Positions 47,229-58,301 of a stretch of DNA of 64,000 nt are shown one piece after another. Source of the DNA: Camillea tinctor. Its lineage: Eukaryota > Ascomycota > Sordariomycetes > Xylariales > Xylariaceae. How positions within the stretch are numbered: position 1 is the stretch's first letter; the number at the start of each line of letters is the position of its first letter. Under the pieces are notes generated by a model. It saw only the letters and a program-made list of their open reading frames with translations. It was not told the origin of the DNA and did no database searches. The position numbers and the translations under genes were made by a program. The stretch covers positions 186,001 to 250,000 of the forward strand of contig MU394087.1 in assembly GCA_022578605.1 (NCBI GenBank). The letters are read 5' to 3'.

Positions 47229-48561
47229 GTTGGCGAATGCGACCGTATGGCGTATGGCAGTCGCATGTAGTTTACTTGTTGGCTTGACCAAGGTCTAGAG
47301 GTGTTTCGTTGCTACGCGTTGCTCCCAGCTTGTCTCCAAAGCCTGAAAGTCAACAAACAAATTGATTTGGCGGCACGCTTATCGATAAGGAATATTTACA
47401 CTAGTGTCCATGAGCGACACTTATGTAAGCCCCGCGTTGTCATCTGCCTTTGCTGTGCGGTGCGAGCAAGCATGAACTTTAGGCAACCACAGTGGCCCAT
47501 GCGCAGGGCCCTGACTATTTAAACATGGTTCTCCCCCAACTAGATTTCTAAAATTTCTTTCCCTTTTTTTTCTTCTTTAGCTCTCTTTGCCTCATGGCTT
47601 AGATCAAGTGTAGTATCTGTTCTCTTCAGTTTAATATCTGAAATGAGCCACATAGTGGCTCGGTTCTTTTATTATTCTAATTTTTATCTGTACGGTGCTG
47701 GATCCTCTAGGCATGTCCTATGATCGGTTTCGACTGTGTCCCTGGTATCACACTGCTTCCAGGCGATGCGAAACACTTTCGTTACTATCTCCGGCTTGTC
47801 CGGGGTTGTGAGGAAGGTGATTTTTTTTATTTAAAAAATGTCCTGCAAGTGTACCATGCATCTTATAAAGTTACTATGTATTTATTTGTTGGAGGTAGAT
47901 AAAGAAAACTCCAGTAAGCTATTTAAGGTAATCCTTCGAGTGTGACAAGGATATTTTAAGACAATAAAACGAAATCCCATATGCATCTGCTAAACTTTAT
48001 TGACTTGAAGTTACCTATCAGCCTTCGAGTGTCTCATGTAATGTAGCCTTGTGTAACTGAAGTAACCTACGTAAGTGACCCAGGTACAGTACGGTAGGTA
48101 AACTAAACAGAAACGGCCCCCATCGGAGCCGATCCCAAAAGTCCCATAATTCCTGAGTCCCGCACCGTTGGGGAGACAGGGAGATCAATTCGATCATTCC
48201 ACCGTATTCTTCCCATGCCATTACCACTTATTAGATAATCTACTAACCTAGGTTATTACCTTTACCTGTACCTTTACCTCTACCTGACCTATCCTTACCC
48301 TTCACCACGCGACAACTCACAACCACAACCTCACTTCATATTCGTATCTGCTACGAACGCTACAGCTACTGCCAATCGTGATCCCAACCTATCGATCCTG
48401 CATTCACCCTCTCTCTCAAATAATGTTAAATATTTATACAACGATCACTCCATAAATCCACCAAATTGTTGACCTACCTCTTGATCAACAACTTACGATA
48501 TACATCCGAGCCAATCTCTTTCCTCTCTTCTTCCCTCCTCTTAATCCATTACCAGCCCGTC
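47229..48561. other. Divergent promoter region, smc2 / Cue1-like gene
   Basis: 1.3 kb between divergent starts. It contains the ACGCGT at 47314, T-rich tracts near 47550-47580 and 47820-47836, and TACCTA-like motifs near 48243-48295 (TTACCTTTACCTGTACC). The region just before 48562 is pyrimidine-rich (CCTCTCTTCTTCCCTCCTC), as is common in fungal 5' UTRs. No gene is seen. Confidence 0.55.
47314..47319. promoter_or_regulatory. ACGCGT (MluI cell-cycle box) upstream of smc2
   Basis: A palindromic ACGCGT lies 86 bp upstream of the smc2 start codon. As at INCENP, this fits an MBF-type G1/S element; direct evidence is absent. Confidence 0.45.
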
Positions 48562-49350
48562 ATGGCAGACGAGCAGGTATCCCTCGCGTCCCTCCTCCTG
48601 ATCGTGGTCCTCGGCGGCCTGATCATCCGGTACTTGTTCTTCCCCGGCGCCGGCGCGGCAGCAGGTCAAACGCGCGGACCTCGCGACGCCCAGTCGGCCG
48701 CGCGCGCCCGCGAGGCCGCCGTCGAGCGCATACAGCAGATGTTCCCACAGGTCGACCGGCGGACCATCCTGTGGGACCTGCAGCACACCGGGGGCAACAT
48801 TATGGCCACGACCGATAGGATCCTGGCCGGGCGCCTAGCCACTGTGAGTGCAAGACTTTCTCCCTTCCTCCCTTGCCATGTTTTCTCTATATATATTTCT
48901 ACGTCACTCGGCAATATACGCCCCCGGAGCCAGACACGGGGTGGTAGCATGATTCCCGCGGCACCCCCGGCAAGCATAATCCTTTTTGAGCAACTTCCTC
49001 TAACCCAGCTCCTCTCTCCCTAGCCACCAGTGACTTTCCAGCCGCCGCCTCCACCTCCCTCACCCGCCTCCTCCGCCGCAGCCGCCCAATCCGCAGCCGC
49101 CGCATCCAAGGCGCCCTCGAAGCCGGCCGAGCCGGATCTTATCACACGGTACAACCTGCAGAGCAAGATCAACAGCAGCAGTAGTAGCAGTGGTATAGAC
49201 GAAGCAGCGGTCGGTGCCAAGGGTAAGGCGTGGAGCTCGAACCGCGACGAGCGGCAGGCGGCCCTCCAGCGGCGGCGCGACGATATGATCCTGGCCGCCC
49301 GGAGGAAGATGGAGGCTAAGCTGGCTGCAGAGAAGGGGAGCTCATCATAA
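48562..49350 (+). CDS. Cue1-like CUE-domain ER membrane protein
   Basis: Exons 48562..48843 and 49024..49350 (180-nt intron, phase 0) give 202 aa. An N-terminal membrane segment (about 8-26, LASLLLIVVLGGLIIRYLFF) precedes a CUE domain (about 51-93) with the conserved Met-Phe-Pro (60-62) and a C-terminal di-leucine-type position (IL). Then follow a Pro/Ala-rich linker and a basic C-terminal helix (ALQRRRDDMILAARRKMEAK). This order of membrane anchor, CUE domain and C-terminal basic helix matches yeast Cue1, which recruits and activates the E2 Ubc7 for ER-associated degradation; the last helix would be the Ubc7-binding region. Identity rests on layout more than on sequence. The ATG at 48562 is the first in frame and gives the anchor its N-terminal position. 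Confidence 0.82.
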
Positions 49351-50273
49351 AAAATCAAAATCAAATCAAATCACCACACCACACCACTACTACAAACACT
49401 ACCACGATAAGAAAGACAGGGCGGAAGGGAACCGGGATAGGATAGGATAGGACGACACAAATAGAATAAATAAGCAGCGAGAGAGTATGCGTTTATGTGA
49501 GTGACAAAGAAAGAGAGCGGATATGGATGAATGAGGTTTTGGGGGGCTATTGGCGCATTAAACTGACAGCATTTGGCGGCACTCTTCTCAGCGAGAATAT
49601 GTTGGTTGTCCTTTTCTCAAAATTTATTGTTTCCATATATATATAAATTACCTTGGGACAACAGGAGAGAAAAAAGAACAAATTAATTAACTGCCTACCC
49701 CTTCTCACCTACATCAATATGATGGTTAGGCTAAGTGCACAACATATCATGCCCTCCTACGATATTATATCGGTCATGAAATAGAGACCAATGACGAAGA
49801 GGGGGGGAAGGGGGATGAAATAGGTAAACTTACGAGTCCTAAAGTAAAAAAGGTGTATTATAACACAATTTAAAACTTATACTAGTAAAGATTCCTAGCA
49901 GATTAATAAGAAGGACCAGGTTAGTTAGACGATTTCAGTATTCTGGTGTATTGTTGCTATGATTCCCTCTAGACCTCAACCGGAGAAATGCTATAATCAT
50001 TATAAAAATGTTCTCATTGCCTAATACGCAGACTCCTTATTACCTCATGAGTTGGGTCATTCTCTATATCCGTGTGTGTGTGCGCGTATTATGTTCCTAA
50101 TGCCAAAGTCATGATTGTATCCTATTGTTACCCCGCTGATCTATGTAAAGGAACCTATCCCGCTTTAATTAACCAAACTGCCATACGCCGTGGAAAGAGA
50201 AAAGAGAAGAGGTGGGGAAAAAAAGAGGAAGGAATCTTAAAATATCCCCTCGAGGAAGAGATAAAACCTCTAA
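49351..50273. other. Convergent intergenic region, Cue1-like gene / membrane protein
   Basis: About 0.9 kb between two gene 3' ends, AT-rich, with no supported gene. A GGATAGGATAGGATAGGA repeat (49434-49452) lies in the probable 3' UTR of the Cue1-like gene. Confidence 0.6.
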
Positions 50274-51301
50274 TTATTCCCGTTGCTTCATCCCCCTACT
50301 TTCCCCCCTCGCTATCTCCTGCTTCTGCTCGACCGCCCACCTCCCCTGACCGATGCCGTCTTGGATGCCGGCGGTAACATTCTCCACGGTCCAGGCAGCG
50401 AGCTCGGCCAGGGCCCTACCCACGCGGCCGTCGCTCATAGCGCAGATCTTGCCGCTGAGCACCACGCCGTGGTGGCCCACGGCGAACCCCCACGACACGA
50501 GGTGCTGCGAGATGCGGTACTGGCGCTCGCACTGCGCGCCCACGCGCACGAGGACCACGGCCAGAGACAGGAGCACGTGCAGGAGCGCCACGAGGCTGCT
50601 TACCAGCGCGGCGACCCCGCGGCGCAGAAGCGTCCTGCTGCCCGGGTCTGGCGACGGCGGCGGCTGCCAGACGGCGTGGGTGGGGCTTTCGAGGGCGCGG
50701 GACCCCGGCGCACACGAGCGAGGGAGCGCCTGCCGGATCACGCGGCTTTCGTGGTCGTCGAGGTCGTCCGGCAGCGACTTGAGGATGTAGGCGACTCCGT
50801 CGATGTAGGATCTCCGGGCGAACCCGGGGTCGTCCTTCTCCCGCGCGGCCGAGTGGTGCAGGTACGAGCCTAGAATATCCGCGGTGAGCGAGCCGCCCGT
50901 GTATTATCACGTAGGTAGCCAGAAGGGGGGAAGTGGCAGTGCTGCAACGTACCTTGGGCAGCGTACCTCCACTTGACCCCTGACGGGAGCGTGGATGCGG
51001 TCTTCTCCTCGGACACGGGTTCAGGGAAGATGGGAACAGCGTCATCCCTGGACATGGTGACTTCGTCGACGTCGGGTCCAGACCGGGCGGTGGTGTCACG
51101 CCGCCGCGAGGTGAGGATGAACAGACTAGCGGATCGGCGAAGCGAGCGCAGAGCGGGTAGCCGGGACTGGACCGATGTGGGCAGCATGTTGAACATGAAG
51201 ATAGACATGTTTTGCTGCTCCGTGGCTAGGGTAGCAGCGGCATCCGTCCTCTCTATTACCTCTTCGGGGAGAGGGAGAAAATGCCTTGGTAGTTCAAACA
51301 T
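50274..51301 (-). CDS. Conserved-looking fungal membrane protein of unknown function
   Basis: Exons 51301..50953 and 50869..50274 join in phase (CAAG+GC) to 314 aa. The N-terminal part (MFELPRHFLPLPEEVIERTD) is soluble-looking; around the splice junction lies WRYAAQGSYLHHSA, followed by SYIDGVAYILKSLPDDL. A hydrophobic segment (about 215-242, VAALVSSLVALLHVLLSLAVVL) is probably transmembrane, and the part after it is partly amphipathic. I do not recognise a named family. The second exon is GC-rich with strong third-position bias, which supports coding. The pattern of a WRYA..G motif, a short helical stretch and a single membrane helix recalls uncharacterised fungal proteins, but no function can be given. 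The neighbours (Cue1-like, DEAD-box helicase) give no hint. Confidence 0.75.
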
Positions 51302-53327
51302 CTAGCCTAGACCCTGATGGGAGAAAGAGAAAAGAAGATGGAAATAAAGACGAGCTGTATATATAAGAAAACTGATAGCCACCCTTAAAAAAACAATGCA
51401 TCTATATGAGTAAGAAAAAAAATAAAAATAAAAAATAGAGTCAACCCTAGCTAAAACTCAATATCGAGTGAAAGCCTCTTCTTGAGCATGTTACCTTGGG
51501 ATGTGTGTATATTCTAGTGTGTTTCATGAAAACTTACACGGGATGATACATAAGCCTGGTAAGATGGGAGGTCAGGAGGTAAATAATATGACGTCTATGG
51601 GTTTTTTATTTTTTTTATTTATGACATGTGCCCCTCCTGTTGGACTGTTGAATAATACATGGAATTCGTTGAGATGCGCGAAAGGGAAAGAGTACATGTA
51701 GTAGGGGAGGTTCAATAGAAGGGGGTGTGCGGAAAAGATCTCCACACATCCATGAAACAGTAGTTCCTGATAACGATTTTCACATGATCTTCCTTTTAAG
51801 TACATATCGTCTTCCTTTTTTCTTTTTTTCTTTTTTCTGTTTCTTGTTTAAACCCCCGATATAGTACAAATTGAATCTACCTCATATGTACCCTTGCTTA
51901 CCTCCCACTCTGACTTTACACATACTTTTTTTTAATATCCACCTTGATTAAATTGAGGGAAAAAATGATTTGCCTAGTCAAAGGTCACATATCATTAATA
52001 AATATCATGTGACCCTTTTTTCTTTTTCTTTTTTAAGTCAAGTATTAACAGTCAGTATATGGCCAAGTCCATATACAAGTCTTAAACCGTGCCAAAAGAC
52101 CAAGGTACCTGAATGACTGCTGCAAGTTTTATCTAGTTCCACTCTTTTCTTACAGATCTAAACAACTCTTCAGTAGGTACATATGTAAGTCATTGTTCAT
52201 TTAAAACCCGCATGTTGCGTTTAACTTGTAAGTGTTCGCATACATGTTTAGCCTGCTACATACATAGCTCTTTCCCTACTCGATGAATTATCTGCTATAG
52301 TGGACCCTCACGTAGGTATGTACGAGCCTACATACATAGTAGGTAGTGAACCCGTGACTTGATGTATCCATGTAGGTTACACTACAATATATGGATACTA
52401 CTGGCTATTGGCTAGCACCGGCACTAATAAGATACTTGCATCTGTTTGAGAACATCCCTTTATATACTGCCAGCTCTGAATACGAGTAAGAGAGCCCATA
52501 CATAATAGCAAGCCTGTGCGGATATATGAGAAGGTGCATCGGTACTCAAGATATGGTCCTCCTCGTCACGTTTAACGTTATGCTCAAGTGAGAAGAGTAT
52601 TTTAATGCATTGCTCCAAGGTCAGCTCTAGCAAGAGCATCATCTCTACTAGACTATGTGTGTATGTATGTGTATGTATGTATATGTACTTTAACAGTCCA
52701 ATTGACCATATGGTTTATCTTTATTACATAGTTAAATATTATGTATAAAAATGGACCCAGGCACATAACGTAGGTTACATAACTCTCTTGAAGATTTAGA
52801 GTATCAAAGAAGGGACGAGCAAGGAAAATTTTTTCTAAAGGAAAAAAAAATCAGTTACGCGAAAAAAGCAAGCACAACTCACGGATGCAAAACTACAATA
52901 TGATGAACAGAATGGGTCGGTCGGGTTTATAGTTCTAGGTTAGTGTAGTACAGCATTAGACAGAGCAACATTGAATGGCAGAACTTGAACTTACCCCACT
53001 TTGGGAAGTGGGATGGGAAGAAAAAAAAAAAGAGAAAAACGAGAAAAGTGGAACTACGGAGGGGAAAATCCACTTGACCGCTGCAAAAGCTAGCTCTATG
53101 ATTGGATGAACACCGTATCAGACCCTTGAAACTAGTGTACATCCCCAGCGATAAGGAATTTTTTTTAACTCTTAAAAAGAGAAAAGGAAAAAAAATCTAT
53201 TAACCATTGACATCCCACGCTTGAGCTTGCTCGTCTCTTTTACCTACAACTTGAAGATCGAAAATATTTTTCACTTTCGATCCTCATTCGTTTTCGTAGA
53301 GGGCCAGCTTACACTTCGATAGCCGCA
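51302..53327. other. Divergent intergenic region, membrane protein / mss116
   Basis: 2 kb, AT-rich, with T-rich tracts (51600-51620, 51815-51845, 52015-52035) and an inverted repeat GGTCACAT..ATGTGACC at 51983-52014. TACCTA-type motifs occur near 52300-52350. The right end should contain the helicase promoter and 5' UTR. No gene is supported. Confidence 0.55.
51983..52014. repeat. 8-bp inverted repeat GGTCACAT..ATGTGACC
   Basis: Perfect 8-bp arms (51983-51990 and 52007-52014) enclose a 16-bp AT-rich spacer. It could bind a dimeric factor or form a weak hairpin; chance is possible. Confidence 0.4.
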
Positions 53328-55582
53328 ATGTTCAAGGCATCCATACAGCGGCAGGCCTGGCTGGGCAATGCTGCTCGTCGTCAACTCTCGACCCTCTCCC
53401 TCTCGTCCCTCCCTCGCTCAACCTCGATTGTAGCCGCGCCCTGCAAGAAATGGTCGCAAGGTGCTCGTCTACAATCGCTTCCTCTCAGACAGATTGCTGC
53501 CCGTCTGTACTCGTCTGAGTCTGCAGCCGTCCAGACTGACAATGCCGATGACTTGTCGGAACGTCCCTCAGGGCCTGTAACCCGGTTCGAGGACCTCACC
53601 AGGCTAGGAGTCAATCAGCATCTCGTACGCGCTCTTACCGAAGGTATGGGATACGAGACCATGACCGAGGTCCAGGCCATGACCATCAATCCCGCACTCA
53701 AGGGTGTTGATCTGTGAGTTCCCCTTTCTTCCCCTTCAAAGTCGAACTCCAACCACTAATAATTCTCACCAGGGTTGCCCAAGCGAAAACCGGTACGGGA
53801 AAGACGCTGGCCTTCCTCGTCCCCCTCTTTCAGCGTGTCCTTCAAGCCAGCCCAGAGCTAGTCAGCCCTAGACAGCGCCGCTCTGCCAAGGTTGATGACA
53901 TTCGTGCTATCATTCTTTCGCCTACGCGCGAATTGGCTGAACAGATTGGTGTTGAGGCCAGAAAGTTGTCCCAGACCACCGGCATTGTTGTCCAAACCGC
54001 CGTCGGTGGCACTAGAAAGAGAGAATCCCTATACAAGATGCAGCGTGAGGGCTGCCATATCCTCGTAGCCACTCCCGGAAGACTCATGGATATCCTGGGA
54101 GACGAGTATTCTGGCGTTTCCGCCCCCAATCTGCAAGCCTTTGTACTCGACGAGGCCGATCGTATGCTCGACGTCGGCTTTTCCGAAGACATCCGCAACA
54201 TTCTCGATCTTCTACCTCGTATCCAGGATGTTGACCGCCAAACCCTACTCTTCTCGGCTACTATCCCCAACGATGTTGTCTCGCTGGCCAGGAGCCTGGT
54301 CAAGACCGACAACTTCGAGTTCATACAAACCATCAAGGCCGACGACGCCCCTACTCACGAGAAGGTTCCCCAGCATATTGTCCCCGTAAAGGGCTATGAA
54401 AACCTTTTCCCTACCATCATGGAAATTGCCGAGAAAGCCAAGAACGACCCATCTGCCCCTCCTTTCAAGGCCATCGTTTTCTTTTCCAATACCTCTGCGG
54501 TAGAATTCGCCTATAGCGTTTTCAGACACACATCATTACACGGCAGGGCAGGCAGCATCCCCCTCTTTGATATCCACTCCAGGCTCTCCCAGGCGCAGCG
54601 TACGAGGAGTGCTGAGACTTTCCGAAGAGCAAAGTCCGGTATGCTCATCTCATCTGACGTTACGGCACGAGGAATGGATTTCCCTAACGTGACGCACGTC
54701 ATCCAGGTGGGCTTGCCGCCTGACCGTGACCAGTATATTCACCGCGTTGGCCGTACTGGCCGTGCAGGTCATTCCGGGGATGGGTATTTAATCCTTGCCG
54801 AGCCAGAAATCCCTGAAGCTCGATACCGCCTTCCTGGATTGCCTATCAAGCCTGACCATACTATCGAGGCTGCCAAGCATGTCCTAGGAGAGAGTGAACC
54901 AACGCCCGACGTCGCGCGCTACTTCGAGGAGTTCTCGAACGCGTATACCAAGGTACCCAAGTCCTATTTCAGAGCGGCGTATATTGGTTTCCTAGGCCAA
55001 AAGTTGGGCAGGAATCTACGGCCCATGGACGCCATCCAACTGCTCAATAATTGGTGTACCAAAGGCATGGGCTGGACTGAGACCCCTGCTATGTCTCCCA
55101 GAGCGGCCAACGGCCGTGGATTGACTGGTGTACCCGGTCTGAGAATTGGATTCGACGAGGATGCAGACGACGACTTTGGGGGTCCATTTAATAAGCGCGG
55201 CGGAGGCGGCGGCGGCTTTGGTGGACGTAGTGGCGGTGGTGGCGGCTTCGGCAGTCGTGACGGCGGCGGCGGCTTCGGCGGTCGTGACGGTGGCTTCGGT
55301 GGTCGCAGTGGAGGTGGCTTCGGCGGTCGAAGCGGTGGCGGCGGCTTCGGCAGTCGTGACGGCGGCGGCGGCTTTGGTGGTCGTGACGGTGGTCGTGGCG
55401 GTGGCTTCGGCGGTCGCGGCGGAGGTGGTTCCTTTGGGGGACGTGGTGGTGGCGGCGGCGGCTTCGGCGGTCGCAGTGGAGGTGGTTTCGGAGGCCGAGG
55501 CGGTAGCGGCGGCTTCGGTGGTCGTGACGGTGGTCGTGGCGGTGGCTTCGGCGGTCGTGGCGGCAGCAGCAGCTCCTTCTAA
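53328..55582 (+). CDS. mss116: Mss116-like mitochondrial DEAD-box RNA helicase with RGG tail
   Basis: Exons 53328..53713 and 53773..55582 join in phase (CT+G) to 731 aa. The N-terminus (FKASIQRQAWLGNAARRQL .. ARLYSS) is a typical mitochondrial presequence: Arg/Ser-rich, without acidic residues over the first 60. Helicase motifs in order: Q-motif region with MTEVQ, motif I AKTGTGKT (133-140), PTRELAEQ, TPGRL, DEAD (255-258), SAT (290-292), ARGMDFPNV, HRVGRTGR (452-459). The C-terminal 130 residues are almost pure Gly/Phe/Arg repeats (GGFGGRDGG, RGG), an RNA-binding tail. By family it is a general RNA chaperone for mitochondrial intron splicing and translation. A second ATG frame inside the intron (53714) is not a start. 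The Gly-rich tail encodes long open frames on other strands that are shadows. Confidence 0.93.
55191..55580 (+). repeat. Gly/Arg-coding minisatellite in the helicase tail
   Basis: About 390 bases built from imperfect units encoding GGFGGR, GGFGSRDGG and GRDGGRGGGFGGRG; several blocks of 30-60 bases recur nearly exactly. Unequal crossing over or slippage is likely, so length may vary between strains. Confidence 0.8.
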
Positions 55583-57491
55583 GGCAATATCAACATCTAA
55601 TTGGTTCGACTCGCAGCAGACTGTCGACTTTCCATTCCTTACCACGCCTTACACCGCCTTAACCATTCCATGCACCTGATTTCCTAAAAGAGGTATCATC
55701 TGTGTTGATGAAGGACTATGTATGTATGTATATTGCAATGAGAATGCGATGATGGACAGAAGCACAAGGATTATAGAGCAGGTAGCATACCCCCAAACCT
55801 CAACCCCCTTCACTACCCTTCCCGCCTCCGACCTCCCCTTCCTCTTTTACCCTTCCTTTTTTTTTTCCTCGGGTGAACACTTTGTGGGTTTCTTTATTGG
55901 AGTCTGGCTGTCTATATTTGCTTTCGTGGCACGAATGAAAAGAGAAAAGAGAGAACGTTGGCACAAAATTTGGGGAGAAAGGGAAGGGGCGGAATAGGAG
56001 GGGGGAAAAGGAATGGTGAGAAAGATGCTTGAGTTCTTTTTTGTCTTCAGGGCCTTTTTCCCAAGGGAGGGAGGAAAAAAATCAGGCTAAATGACAGAAA
56101 TCTCTACTTTTCTTCTTCTTTTTCTTCTTCGTGTATTATAGTGTGTGTATGTAGGAAAGGAAACAATCATGAGAAGAATACGTGCTAGTACAGAGACACG
56201 GACAAATGAAATTGACACTTTGCTTACATGCTTGCTTAAGATCTTTCTTTTCACTCTCTTTTTTTCTCTTCTTTGATATCTGATTACCAAGGGCTTGCTT
56301 TCTTGGGATTGGGTAATTATGTGACTGGATTAGATGGGATCTTGTTCATGAACCTAGGTTATATGGTTGTGGCTGCTGGGTTCCTTGAAAGGTGGAGGAG
56401 GATGCTGGGTTGTGGATTGAACGGGGGTCTTGATAAAGTGTATAATGAGTTGATTCGGACTAAGGAATTGGGGTTTTTTTTTCTTTTCGTCTGATTCCAC
56501 TTTCACTTGGAGTTTCTATTATCTGATGTTTTCCACATACGATCCTATATTATTATTTTTTCCCTTTTCCCCCTTTACTTCTTGAATTCTTCTGTTTTAT
56601 AATTACTGATAGCGAGGATCTGGGGTTTTTTTAATGGCTATTGCTGGGAATTTATATCATCATCCAATTTTGGAAGGTAGAAAATAAATAGGCACCCACT
56701 TGTGAATTGTGAATATAGCATGTGTTGGGTATGGGGTATGATGTATGAGTCCTCACGTGACACCTATGTGAATATATAATAACAACATAGCTATTATATG
56801 GGAGAGGACCTCTCCCTTTTTATCCCCTCTCCTTTAGACGGCTTTTTTTTGGTTATAAAATTAATACAATTGTTTTGTTTTTGTGTTGTTTTGGATTAGG
56901 ATTGTACTATGTGTTGTTGATTTAGGATGGGATTTGGTTGGGAAAATGGGAAGGGGGTGGGTTAGGAGTGGATGGTATGGATAATGTGAGATCGGGGGCT
57001 CAACTTCGGTATCGCTTTGAGGGGAGAAAATTAGGATGGCTAGGTAAGGTAAAATAAATTGTGGAATGGGTTGGCTGCTTTTTCGGGGTGGGAAAAGTTC
57101 GTTGTCTAGCTGATAACTTTCCCTGTCATTCTCTTCCTTTTCTTTGAAGGCCAACAAGGATGAGGAAGTGGGATCGGGAAATCACTGATCAACTACTTTG
57201 CTTACGCTTTATATATGTATCCATTCAGGGTTCACTTTGTTTACAAGTTTTATTTATGGTTTGCTTATGATTCTTGGGAAGGGGAAGATGCTTCTGCCAT
57301 CATCACCAAATTGGCCTAAATACAGAAAATGCGGCGTGATACCTGTCTCCTGTACAGCTGTACTCATCTCTGATCCAAGCTTAAGCAAATCCTCCCTTCA
57401 CAATATACTCGTTTGTATTCATCACTCAGATCTTCCCTTAAGCAAATAATAAGGTAGATAGTAGGCATGATTATGCCTACTACTGAGCACC
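55583..57491. other. Convergent intergenic region, mss116 / C2H2 gene
   Basis: 1.9 kb between two gene 3' ends, AT- and T-rich, with several homopolymer runs. A TCACGTGA palindrome lies near 56753. Small open frames show no family features. No gene is supported. Confidence 0.6.
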
Positions 57492-58301
57492 CTACTGAGC
57501 ATTCTTGATGTTGAAACCCTTAAGACCCTTTGCAACCGAAGAAAGTGGCTTGTAATCCTCTTCGTCCAAGTCCACGGCCTCAAGCCCGTCTTCTTCATCA
57601 GAGTCATCGGCGGCATCAGGGTCCATGAGACCAGCCTCCTTGAGGGCGGCGATAGCAGCACGTCGCTTCTCCTGCGCATCTAGTCGCTCCTTGGTTTGCG
57701 CTGCCTGATAGTCATACCACTCCTGGGCCGCCTTGGGGATCTTGTAAGGCCAGATACTCCAGACGTCCGGGGCGGGAAGATCGCAGTTGCCCTCAACGAA
57801 GACCTGGTGCATCCATTCTACCAAAAGGGGGGAAGTATGACAAAAAGTGTATGTTAGTGGATGTTATTTTATTTCTTTTTTGTTTTTGAAAGAAAAAGGA
57901 GAAGAGAAAAGGAAGGTGGGGCAAGGGAGGAAAGAGAGGATACTCACCGTTGACTTCGGTCATGTCACCAAGGTACTTGTCATAGATCCGTCGAGGACCC
58001 GAGACATCGAGACAGTGAACGTCGCGAACGTGTTTGTTCAAGTGGTGGTACTTGGTAAAGCGATCCTTGCAGCCGGGGAATCGGCAGCAGCGTTCAGTTG
58101 GCAGAATAACTGCCTCGCCCTTCTACATAAGGAGTAAAGAGGTTAGTATACAAAGGTGTTCACGGTCATGAATATGATGAGTCTTGTAGAGGAAAAAGGG
58201 GAGAAAGGGAGGGAAATACTTACGTGGTTGTAGTTGTAAGCAGGCAACTCGAAGGGTTTAGCACGTTGCTTTGGGGCATCTTCTTTCTCAGTCGACGACA
58301 T
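57492..58301 (-). CDS. Small C2H2 zinc-finger protein
   Basis: Three exons (58301..58224, 58122..57948, 57817..57492) join in phase to 192 aa. One C2H2-type finger: C39-x4-C44-x12-H57-x4-H62 (CRFPGCKDRFTKYHHLNKH). It is followed by a Trp-rich stretch (EWMHQVFVEGNCDLP, WSIWPYKIPKAAQEWYDY), a basic helix (ERLDAQEKRRAAIAALK), an acidic patch (DAADDSDEEDGLEAVDLDEED) and a short C-terminus KGLKGFNIKNAQ. The start at 58301 is followed by acidic and basic residues, with no signal or membrane segment. A single finger with extra conserved blocks suggests RNA or protein binding rather than a classical DNA-binding factor, but I do not recognise the family, so function is open. All three junctions keep the frame, which makes the model solid. 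Confidence 0.85.

Noticed and set aside
55016..55645. 209-codon open frame on the minus strand under the helicase tail, and a 177-codon plus-strand frame (55146-55679)
   Set aside because: Both are Ala/Thr or Ala/Val repeats produced by reading the Gly-rich repeat DNA in other frames; they are shadows of mss116.
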